Source of the DNA: Liquidambar formosana
Taxonomy: Eukaryota; Streptophyta; Magnoliopsida; Saxifragales; Altingiaceae
Length of the DNA stretch: 64,000 nt
NCBI GenBank assembly: GCA_039720395.1
Contig: CM077832.1
Span: forward strand, 12,107,967 to 12,171,966
Direction of reading: 5' to 3'
Shown piece by piece: positions 1-9,316 of this stretch; positions within the stretch are counted from its first letter, which is position 1; each line of letters starts with the position of its first letter. Position numbers and translations under genes: made by a program. A model generated the notes under the pieces. The model saw nothing but the letters and a program-made list of their open reading frames with translations. It was not told the DNA's origin and did no database searches.

Positions 1-717
1 TTTGGCATCTATGTAGTTATTTTGATTAAGTCGTTATTAGACATGTGTTTAGATAAGCTAATCGAGTAGCTTATTGTATAGCGAATATGCGGATATTATT
101 ATAATAATGTAAATATTTGAGAAAATAAGCTTCTCATAAGACTGTAGAATGTAATTCAAAAAGATTTTAAAAATGTTGTTATGCCACAATGTAAACGTTC
201 TTCCATTTATTGTTAATATTATTTTAGTTTTTTTTTTTGTTCTAATTAAAAAAACAACCATAGTGATGACATCCTAACTACCAGTACTGTGATGACATCC
301 TGGTAGTCACGTGGACGATCCAGAATATCCTACTAAAAAATGCAATGAGACACAAATGGAAATGGGTGAGCAGATCAACAATTGTGACAGATACAATTAA
401 AATTTTAAAATACTATCATGACTCCGACGACTCTCCCAATAACATTTTCTTGCCACGTCTTTAGAATGGACATAAAGCCGGCCTATGTATTAATCTAAAC
501 CTTTTTTTTATATAGATTTAGTTGCATTCTGAATGTGTATATAATTTTTATAAGAATCAAAATGTTAATTATCTTTACTCTTAACAAATTACAGAATTAT
601 GTTTATAATTAGTAAAATTAAGTTCTACCATACCGGAAATCATCTGGCTCATTCATTCAATGTTTTTTTCTTTATTTTATTTTTATTATTTTTATATTTT
701 TTTAGAAAATACTTATG

Positions 718-798
718 TGACAAACTATCATCGCCTTCTAACAATGACAGCCAAATAATGATCACAAAAAATTATTGAAGGTTGATGATAGTCTGTCA
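718..798. mobile_element. Small hairpin element (MITE-like)
   Basis: A 20-bp left arm beginning TGACAAACTATCATC (718-737) pairs with the right arm at 778-798, whose reverse complement begins TGACAGACTATCATC. The roughly 40-bp loop is unrelated. The size and symmetry suit a short MITE remnant or a chance hairpin. No target duplication is evident. Confidence 0.4.
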
Positions 799-1505
799 TG
801 TTAGAATGGTCATGATCCTTTTTTTTATTAGAAAATTTAATTATTAATTATCAATTAGCTAATATGAAGATGAATTTCAAACCTAGGCTTCTAGTACAAT
901 CTACGACTATCTACTTTCATTTTTCATTTATAATCATTCATATAAAAGGTACTTAATAAATTTAATTATTTGAAATGTTACATAAATCCATATACCATAT
1001 TGCCCATTAAGTGATTGAATTTCTTTATTTATTTATTTTTTTTTTAAAGAGAAATACTGATCCTAATTTATAAAATGGAAAGTGCCCTTTTCAAGAATGG
1101 CAGGCCCCACTTCCACTTTTACATGGGGCAATGGTTTAAACTTTGGGCATGTGTTCTGCATGATCCATAAAGCGCCCCCCACCCACACACACACAAGGGT
1201 TCAAAAACTCAATAATTGTTGCACACGAAGATTGGACTACATCATCATTTAATTTCTCACTTTTTCAAACCCATCTTCGATCGTGGACTTTATTTGCCAT
1301 TGATGGGGCTAGTATGAAAAAACAATATTACTCTAATATTAATCTAAATAATAAATTAATAATGATTCAGAAAAGCCCAAGCATTCAAGAACTTAAGAAA
1401 TGGCCATGGGTATTTTTGCTTCACATGTTTGCTAATATTCATGTGTGGCCTCAGGTACTTGTACGTTACATTTATACCACATCATCAAGTTAAGAATCTT
1501 TGAAA

Positions 1506-1691
1506 GAGTTTGAATTCAGTATTGACTTACAAAATTCAGTACTGTGCTGAGTTAATGGGAGCCATTGGATGTTTTAATTCAAGATCAACTCTTTGATGTT
1601 TTAATTCAAGCCGTCAAAACACCCATCCAATGACTCCCATTAAACTCAACATGATGCTGAGTTTTTGCAACTCAGCATTAAATCTAAACTC
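1506..1691. mobile_element. Foldback MITE, about 186 bp
   Basis: The two halves are long imperfect inverted repeats. GAGTTTGAATTCAG on the left matches GAGTTTAGATTTAATG read from the right. Inner blocks also pair: TGCTGAGTT, AATGGGAG(C/T)CATTGGATG and TTTTAATTCAAG. The CTGAGTT/AACTCAG motif is shared with the hairpin elements at about 4550 and 7150, so all three probably belong to one family. Confidence 0.6.
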
Positions 1692-2864
1692 CCTCTAAAG
1701 ATGCAAGTATATATCATAGAATAATTTCAAAAAAGAAAAAAGAAAAAGGGAAGATCAAATGTTTCAATTATGAATTTGGCTAAGAAATTCATGTAATAGA
1801 ATCCTCATGTTGTTTTTTTATCACTGAAGGTAGGCATTGTATGAATGAACACCTCTAGCATCAGCTTCAAGTTGACGTGGGCGCCAAGATTTGATCACAT
1901 GCCTTAACAAAAAACTTCTTTTAGAAATTTGAACACGTTCTCCTACTCTAATATTATGTCAAACTTATCACATTCTTTAAAATATTGAGGCCACAAGGTC
2001 CACAAGGTTTGGGCTAGTCTCCTAGATGCCCAGATCCTTAGCATCTTTCATTTTCAATCCTTGATTACTGGTTAGTCTTTAATCTTTTCTTTAATTAAAA
2101 ACCTGTACAGCTCTTCGATGTGGCTTGGCCAATTGTTTAACATTCTTCATTATGCTTGGTAGGGACACCGCCTTGGTGTCTCCTGATTAAAAAACAACAA
2201 AGACCTTGTTAATGAAAGACTTTAATTGATTAGCTTGGTAAGTTTAGTTTGCAATGGTGTTGATTTTCTTATCCTAACCCAAAAAATAAAAACAAAGAGG
2301 GACAACTCTGATTGCCCCTCGATCCTCGGTCCTCTCACACTCAAAGAAAACTAATTTTTTTAGTCGATTGCTCAGCCTTATTTGAAGGGGGAGCCCGAGA
2401 GATCAAATTGATCTTTCTTTGGTCAACCTCCTGTGAAGCTAACTTCACAAGTGCACAATGATATAGCCTTCCCAAATAGAGGACCCTCCTTCCTAAGGAA
2501 AAGCATTCCTCTATTTCTCCCATTTGTCACGTCTCATCTATCCTCGTGGATCTTACTGGACATACAATAACTACACCAAATCCAAATCCCATTATTTAGT
2601 AATGAAAGTTCCCTTTTATTTTGCTTTGCTTTGTTTTATGCATTTGAGGAAAGCTCTAGGGGCAGCGTTTTTTGGGTCCCCATTCCCACAGTCCAACCCG
2701 CGTGGCAGAACGTTTTCCATGCCGTTTTACAAAAAAGTCAATATGGACTTGAAGACTTCCTCCACGGTTCACATGCCATGATGGTCCATTCCATCTCTCT
2801 CTCCTCACCTCACCGGCCTTGAATTTACCCACATGACTCACTCCATTTTCCTTTTCCCTTTCCC

Positions 2865-2874
2865 TTTATATAAA
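2865..2874 (+). promoter_or_regulatory. TATA box of the allene oxide cyclase gene
   Basis: TTTATATAAA lies about 115 bp upstream of the ATG in a pyrimidine-rich context (CCATTTTCC...TCCC). The same block, including the TATA motif, recurs at about 6535 in the duplicated promoter that no longer has a gene behind it. Confidence 0.6.
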
Positions 2875-2988
2875 CACTGCGTATCAGTATATGTATATGT
2901 CCACATCCTCATCTAGTTCCTCCCTTTCCCCCATATACAAAAAATCCTCTTTACCTTCTTCACCTCGATTTCGAACACTCCCCCATCA

Positions 2989-4043
2989 ATGGCGTCTTCA
3001 AGCTCTGCTCTCAGAACCATCTCCTCCTCTCTCAAAGTACACAACCCAAGATCTCTAACCTCCTCCTCACCTACCCACCAACTCCTTCCCTTCAAGCTCT
3101 CCAACCCATTTGTCTCCCAAAATTTCAGACTCACCACCACCGCCAAAACCCACTATAGTTTCTCCAACCCCACTAGATCTTTCACCTGCAGAAACGAGGC
3201 TAACCCATCAGATCATTCTCCAAGACCCAGTAAGCATCATACATATACATTCTATACACGTATATTTCGTTTTTTGTTGGATCATGTGCTGACCCTTTGG
3301 TTCTACTGTTCTTTACTTTTTCACAGCCAAAGTACAAGAACTCTGTGTCTACGAGATCAACGAACGAGACCGTGGAAGCCCTGCCTACCTCCGATTAAGC
3401 CAGAAATCCGTCAATTCCCTCGGCGATCTCGTCCCTTTCAGCAACAAAGCAAGTCCTTTTCCTCATCTCCTTTATCCCTAAACACCCTGTTTGTTTCCCT
3501 AGAAAATCTTTTTCAAGTTCTACTTTGAAAAGTTGTAATTTTGCCCAAAACCCCGTCAAAGAAACTTTTTTCCATTTTTTTTTTCTCGAGAAACAAACGG
3601 AAGCAAAGTGCGATTTTGAGTTTTTATTTTTGTTCTTACAGGTCTATACCGGAGACTTGCAGAAGCGGTTGGGAATAACGGCGGGACTATGCATTCTGAT
3701 CCGGAACGAACCGGAAAAGAAAGGTGACCGGTACGAGGCTATATACAGCTTCTACTTCGGCGACTACGGTCACATATCGGTGCAGGGAGCGTATCTGACT
3801 TACGAGGACACGTATCTCGCCGTGACCGGCGGATCGGGCATCTTCGAAGGGGCTTACGGTCAGGTGAAGTTGCAGCAGCTCGTGTTTCCCTTCAAGCTCT
3901 TCTACACTTTCTATCTCAAGGGGATTGCCGATTTGCCGACCGAGTTGCTGGGAAAGCCTGTGGAGCCGTCGCCGACCGTTGAACCGGCGCCGGCGGCTAA
4001 GGGTGCTGAGCCCCAGGCTGCTATACCAAATTTCACTGACTGA
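2989..4043 (+). CDS. AOC: Allene oxide cyclase, chloroplastic (three exons, 254 aa)
   Basis: The enzyme converts the unstable allene oxide 12,13-EOT to cis-(+)-OPDA in the plastid, the committed step of jasmonate synthesis. Exons are 2989-3229, 3327-3448 and 3642-4043; the phases join cleanly and give 254 codons, the usual length for the family. The first 75 or so residues are Ser/Thr-rich and basic, like a plastid transit peptide. The mature barrel follows, with family blocks [74 protein letters not shown] and [13 protein letters not shown]. Intron 1 is GT-AG. Intron 2 begins AAA|GCAAGT, so it is a GC-AG intron; no GT donor keeps the frame there. The C-terminal tail ([14 protein letters not shown]) is Pro/Ala-rich as in homologues. 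The gene looks functional. Family assignment is from recognised conserved sequence. Confidence 0.95.
3449..3641 (+). other. GC-AG intron 2 of the allene oxide cyclase gene
   Basis: The donor is GCAAGT directly after the Lys codon that ends SNK. The acceptor is TTCTTACAG before the VYTGD codons. The 193-nt intron is T-rich. GCAAGT is the usual strong form of the rare GC donor class. Using the later GT at 3453 would add four bases and break the frame. Confidence 0.8.
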
Positions 4044-4295
4044 TGAGCCTGTGATGGATGATGACGGTGATAGTGAATGGCACCCACTGTGGTTTTGTTG
4101 TCGTTTTACTTTTAGTTTTGGGAATATCCACTTTTTGGAGAAAAAAATGGTCATGTAGGGGTGGGAGTGATAGCATAGGAGGAAAATGGTGGGTGAGTGT
4201 GTTGGTGCTTTTATAGAGATCTTTACATAATGTAGAAGGCACCATACCTTTTTAATGGAGTTTGTTGAAGTTTGTATGTGTTATTACACTACAAC

Positions 4296-4301
4296 AATAA
4301 A
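4296..4301 (+). promoter_or_regulatory. Putative polyadenylation signal of AOC
   Basis: AATAAA lies about 250 bp after the stop codon in an AT-rich flank (ACAACAATAAAAATG). The distance suits a plant 3' UTR, but plant signals are loose, so this is a suggestion only. Confidence 0.4.
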
Positions 4302-4549
4302 AATGCTACTCTTTCAATAATTTTTCTTTTTATATATAATTGTGATATAAAAGCGAGATTATCGGAATATTTTTTGCTCCTATAATCTTGCTTTGTTTAC
4401 TAGTTGATTGTGTGATGAACTCATGAAGACTCACTCATTGGGATGAATGATAGTACTCAAAACAAATGGCTGTTGAGAATATGGTACTAATGTGACAATT
4501 GTGCCAACGTTGAAAAGAATGGGGAAGAGCAAAAAAATTGGGAATTGGA

Positions 4550-4762
4550 TTCGCTGGCATCATGCCTAGGTAATCCGCACCCTTAAATAAGAGAAGGAAT
4601 GGTTTGGATTGATAGTTGAAAAGATTCCTCAATGAGGTCATTTTGGTTATCTCAGTAGCACATTTTTATCTTTCAATACAAGCTATCTAATCTCTCATTC
4701 GAGAGTGTAAATTACTTTAGCATGGTGGTGAGTTCTGTCAACTCAACATCGAATCCAAACCC
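4550..4762. mobile_element. Foldback MITE, left copy
   Basis: The arms are inverted. GGATTCGCTGGCATCATGCC followed by AGGTAATCCGCACCCTTAAA pairs with the right arm around AAATTACTTTAGCATGGTGG. The central part carries TTGATAGTTGAAAAG against CTTTCAATAC. It occupies the same place in the duplicated block as the better preserved copy at 7149-7398, so it was present before the duplication. Confidence 0.55.
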
Positions 4763-4969
4763 TTAAAATGGATATGGCAAATGAACAAATCTTAAATTGA
4801 TATCCAAAATTGAAATTAAGATTTAGAATTCTAATTTTAATTGAATTGGAATTAAGTCAAAATAATGATTCCAATATTCGGATATAGCAATTAAGAGAGC
4901 TATATAGATGTATATATATTCATTAGAACTATATGTACAAAATAAAAAATTAAACAAAAAAGGACAGTA

Positions 4970-5335
4970 ATAGTAGTGGTGATGATAATGAAATGATGGT
5001 AATGATAATAGCAACAATGAAGTGATGGTGATGACATGATAGTGGCGGAGGTGATAACAAGGTGGTGGTAGTACTAGTAGTACTAGTAATAGTAGTAGTA
5101 AGGATAATGACCTATGATGGTGGTGGTGGTAGCAATGGTGGTGACCAGATGGTGGTGGTTGATGATAGTGATGATAATGATGAGGTGATTGGTGGCCATA
5201 ATTATAGATAATTATGAGATGGTGGTGGTGGTGATAGTGATAATCGTGACAAGGTTGTGATTATGATAAGGGTGATAGGAAGGTGGCAGTGGCAACGATG
5301 GTAGTGGTGATGGTAATGTAGTTATAATAACAGAA
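4970..5335. repeat. Imperfect GAT/GGT-rich trinucleotide array
   Basis: About 360 bp consists mainly of GATGATAAT, GGTGGTGGT, GTAGTAGTA and related triplets. It is a degenerate compound microsatellite, paired with the array at 7805-8160. Open frames through it (for example His/Tyr/Thr-rich readings on the - strand) are by-products of triplet repetition and are not called genes. Confidence 0.7.
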
Positions 5336-5518
5336 TAACATTGATGAAAGAAGTTACTTTTTTTGTTTTTTGTAATTCTATTTTCAAAATTTCAAAAGAA
5401 TAAGCGATGGCTTTTTTTTGGCACTACAGATCAATTTTTTGGAATTGGTTCTGAGAAATAAAATTTTAGTTTCATCATCAATCTAAATAATAAAATCCAG
5501 ATTAGAGGTCCCAAGTGA

Positions 5519-6488
5519 CGACAATGAAAAGGTCCATCATGTTCTCAAGACACACACCCCTCCCATTGCAGCTTCCTAGCAAAGGGCCTTGGGGCCTCAT
5601 TCACCCTCCGCTGGAAACACGTGAACGAATATGGAAAAAATGAAAAACTAGTTTGGACTTTCAATCAACCACTCCTGTGGACTGCGGACATAGCCAAAGG
5701 GCCACTTACACAAAAGTAATTACATAGTTATGTTCTCTCCCTTTTTTTTATTTTATTTTATTTTTTATTATTTTATTTTTTTTTTTAGTGCCATTTCATT
5801 AGCGATCTCATGATATTTGGGTGGACTGTGAAAGCAACCTTAGTGGACCTATGAAGGAACTAACTATGCGCAACTTTTTATCAGCAATGCCTTTGGTGTA
5901 ATTTCCTCTTTCTCATTTTTTTTTTCTTGATTTGGGTTTATATTGGACAATAATTACGTTATCCCTTCCTCTTTTTTTTTTTTTTTTTACATGAGTTCAA
6001 AGCGGTTCGATCAGTCCCATTCAAACTAATTCGATTGAAATTTTGTTGGCTTGCACGGGTCATGCCGGTTCAATTAAGGTTACACGCTTAAAGCTTCAAA
6101 ATTATACATAAGGGAAATAAGTACATGAGTTAACCTAACTCTAAAGAGTGGATCAAGTGATTGTAAGGTCTCTTACTAAGTAAAAAGGTTTTGGATTTAA
6201 CTCTCTCCACATCTCCTCAAGAGATTCCATGGACTTGTCCAACCTCTAGGTATTAAAAAATTAAAAAAAAAAAAGAGGTATATGGTTTAATTTGCATGTG
6301 AAATTTGGGCACATGGGTTAGTTTATGTCAAATGTACATAAACTGGAAACTTTAGGTTAAATGACTATATAGAGCCGTAGAGAAAATAAAAGCACATTGG
6401 TTAATCAAACGGTGTAATCATGTTTTTCTTTGGTCAATAATTACAGGGTGTAATCTGCCCATTCTTTCTTTTTCCTTTTCTTCTTTGG
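5519..6488. other. Intergenic stretch between the two duplicated blocks
   Basis: I see no gene. It contains long T-rich runs (about 5735-5785 and 5966-5989) and ordinary AT-rich sequence. CACGTG occurs once near 5619, far from any start codon. Confidence 0.5.
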
Positions 6489-7148
6489 ATTACCTACCCC
6501 ACATGATCCACTCCATTTTCTTTTTCCCTTCCCCTTTATATACACATACACTGTATATCAGCATATGTATATATCCACATGCTCATCTAGTTCCTCCCTT
6601 TCCCCCATATACAAAAAAAGGTAATTTACATTAAGACCCCTTCTAGAACCTAACAATTACAAATACACCCCCTCACGTTTCTGAAATTACATTATGACCC
6701 CTACTTTACAAAATAAACTACAAAAAAACGCCTCCCTTTAACCTCCCTCCATTAATCCATTAAATCACTCTCAATTTTTTTCAAAGTACCCTAACTATCT
6801 TTATTGGATAACAACTTCCATGTTAAATGCATATAACTCATCAGTCCAACACATTCATCTAGTACATTCGATTTTTTTAGGGTAAATTACACTTTACCCC
6901 TTTCAAGTTTAGGCTATTTTCATTTTTGGACTTGTGAAGACTCACTCATTGGGATGAATGATTACAAATCAATAAAAATAGATAAAAATGAGATCATCGA
7001 AATATTTTTTGGACTCGTAAAGACTCACTCATTGGGATGAATGATAGTACTCTTTAAGATAAATGGCTGTTGAGAATATGATACTAATGTAACAATTGTG
7101 CCAACATTGAAAATAATGGGGAAGAGCAAAAAAATGGGGAATTGGATT

Positions 7149-7398
7149 TGATGGGGAATTCGATTCAGTGCTGAGTTGATAAAACTCAGTACATGCCAAG
7201 GTAATCTGCACTCTTAAATGAGAGATTTGATGATTTGAATTGAAAGTTGAAAAGGTTGTCCAAAGAGGTCATTTTGGTCATTTAAGTAACACCTTTTCAA
7301 CTTTCAATACAAGCCATCCAATCTCTCTTTCAAGGGTGTGGATTACCTTGGCATGGTGCTGAGTTTTATCAACTCAGCATCAAATCCAAATCCTTAAA
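7149..7398. mobile_element. Foldback MITE, about 250 bp, right copy
   Basis: The inverted arms are nearly 100 bp each. The left arm reads CAGTGCTGAGTTGATAAAAC then CATGCCAAGGTAATCTGCAC; read from the right end it is CAGCACCATGCCAAGGTAAT with CACACCC. The inner part pairs TTGAAAGTTGAAAAGGT with ACCTTTTCAACTTTCAA. It has no coding capacity. It is a full-length member of the family seen at 1506 and 4550. Confidence 0.75.
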
Positions 7399-7804
7399 AT
7401 GGATATGGTACATTGGGCCCTCAACTCTGTTATGTTAATTTATTTTGGGGGGTAATCGCGTACAAATGCTTCAAAATAAATTATTTTTATGTAATAATAT
7501 GTGTCCAATTAATATAATTTTTAAGAATTGCCAATGCATTGAAAAAATAACAATCATAATTTTCAGTGTATAAATTAGCACAATTCTATAGGTTTCAAGA
7601 ATTGAAACTATATGCAAATGAACAAATCTTAAATTGATATACAAAATTGAAATTAAGATTTAGAATTCTAATTTTAATTGAATTGGAATTAAGTCAAAAT
7701 AATGATTCCAATATTCGGATGTTGCAATTAAGAGAGCTATATATATATATATATATATTCATTAGAACTATATGTACAAAATAAAAAATTAAACAAAAAA
7801 GGGT

Positions 7805-8165
7805 AGTGATAGTAGTGGTGATGATAATGAGATGATGGTAATGATAATAGCGATAATGAAGTAATGGTGATGACATAGTGGTGGTGGAGGTGATGACAAG
7901 GTGGTGGTAGTAGTAGTAGTAGTAAGGATAATGACCTATGATGGTGGTGGTAATAATGAAGATCGAGGTGATGGTAGCAATAGTGGCAACGAGATGGTGG
8001 TGGTTGATGGCAGTGATGATAATGATGAAGTGGTTGGTGGCCATAATGATCGATATTTATGAGGTGGTGGTGGTGATAGTGATAGTCGTGACAAGGTTGT
8101 GATTGTGATAAGGGTGATAACAAGGTGGCAATGGCAAAGATCGTAGTGGTGACAGTAGTGTAATT
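7805..8165. repeat. Imperfect GAT/GGT-rich trinucleotide array, right copy
   Basis: This is the counterpart of the array at 4970-5335, with the same order of sub-blocks but different copy numbers of GTAGTAGTA and GGTGGTGGT. It is followed by two T-runs of about 20 bases that are not present at that length in the left copy. Confidence 0.7.
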
Positions 8166-8454
8166 ATAATAACATAACAACAAATTTTTTTTTTTTTTTT
8201 TTTTTGATGAAGTATAATAACAGAACAACATTGATGAGAGAAGTCAAACTTTTTTTTTTTTTTTTTTTTTTTTGTAATTCCATTTTCAAAATTTCAAAAG
8301 AATAAGCGATGGCTTTTTTTGGCACTACAAATCAATTTCTTGGAATTGGTTCTGAGAGATAAAATTTTAGTTTCATCATCAATGTAAATAATAAAATCTA
8401 GATCAGAGGTCCCAAGTGAATGGATTTTTTAAAAATCAATTAAAAAAAAATGGA

Positions 8455-9316
8455 TTTTTGGCCATAGTCCCATATTATAAGAGTTTTTTAGCAATAGTTC
8501 CATAAAAAAATTCATTAACTTCATAACCCATTTTGACACTAAACCGACGGAAATACTCCTCTCATAAAATATCATTTGTCTTATTTTGCCCTCATATCAA
8601 TAATGTTTCCACCTTCGGCAACCAATAGATCCATCTTTTTGAATTTTATCCACAATCACTCGACTCAAAGAGTCAACCCAATTCTCACCACCTCCAACTT
8701 GCATCCAAACTTCCAAACCTTTGATGAGAACCACGGTTCATTTTTGCAAACTCTCCACGACCAAAAAAAAAAAAAAAAACTCATTTTTATATAGAGAAGA
8801 GTAACATGTTATTGCTTCTTCATACCTAAGAATAAACAACTTATTTTTATATAGAAAACAATAACAAGTTACTGTTTAACAACAACAAAATAGTATCATA
8901 TTGTTATTTAACAGCATAATTTACATATTACTATTTTGCTCTTAAAATAGTAACATATTTTTTTGCCCAGAATTATCTTATCATAGTGGGTATTGTTTCA
9001 AAGATCACGACGAGTAGATTTCAAAAATACAAGTTTTATCAAAAACGGATTTGTATCTTGTAAGTTACAGGCTTTAAAAAATTAAAAAATATGTTAGTTA
9101 CATAAGGTGTCCTTAATAACAAAAAAGAGAGAGCCCCTATAAGCAAATAAGAGTGAATTAGGATTTTTTTTTTTTTTTTTGGTATAAAAAAAATATGGGG
9201 TTACTCTTAATAAGGATAGACAAATGTAGGTGAAGGAGTTAAAGAATCTTTTAATGGGGTTTTTACCAAAACTATTCTTCTAAATGGAGTTATTGCCAAT
9301 TTTCCTTAAAAAAAAA
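8455..9316 (+). mobile_element. Non-autonomous element, copy 1 of an inverted pair
   Basis: About 860 bp that match the reverse complement of 12205-13110 along their whole length. The ends are weakly inverted: GGATTTTTGGCCATAGTCCC on the outside against GGAAAATTGGCAATAACTCC read from the inside. Sub-blocks include a CTCTCATAAAATATCATTTG segment, AGAGAAGAGTAACATGTTAT and TCACGACGAGTAGATTTC. A 72-codon reading frame at 8576-8794 ends in poly-Lys from an A-run, lacks a recognised domain and is not called a gene. Confidence 0.6.

Larger units (their letters stand above)
1..2820. other. Intergenic AT-rich DNA upstream of the allene oxide cyclase gene
   Basis: I see no gene here. The stretch has many stop codons in all frames, poly-T runs and two small hairpin elements that are listed separately. 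Near 260-308 the 13-mer GTGATGACATCCT occurs twice, and a short inverted pair flanks it. The last few hundred bases are the distal promoter of the downstream gene. Confidence 0.6.
4350..5518. repeat. 3' flank of AOC, duplicated downstream at about 6965-8416
   Basis: Long collinear blocks recur downstream in the same order. They include ACTCACTCATTGGGATGAAT, GGCTGTTGAGAATATG, a foldback MITE, a stretch around TTAGAATTCTAATTTTAATT, a GAT/GGT-rich array, and the end block TTTTAGTTTCATCATCAAT. The match stops at AGGTCCCAAGTGA in both copies. Together with the promoter block at 2825-2941 this defines the left copy of a tandem duplication. Confidence 0.8.
6489..8416. repeat. Right copy of the AOC-locus duplication, gene body lost
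   Basis: Positions 6489-6616 match the AOC core promoter and leader (2825-2941), including the TATA block and CATCTAGTTCCTCCCTTTCC, and stop at CCCCATATACAAAAAA, about 48 bp short of where the ATG would be. From about 6965 the sequence matches the AOC 3' flank from about 4350 onward. The coding region between is absent and replaced by some 330 bp of unrelated sequence (6617-6940) that carries two TE-like ends of the GGTAAATTACA type. This is the remnant of a deleted tandem AOC copy. Confidence 0.75.

Noticed and set aside
7694..8231. Long His/Tyr/Thr-rich open frames on the - strand
   Set aside because: They are translations of the degenerate GAT/GGT triplet array and its T-runs; the twin array upstream gives a different, interrupted reading.
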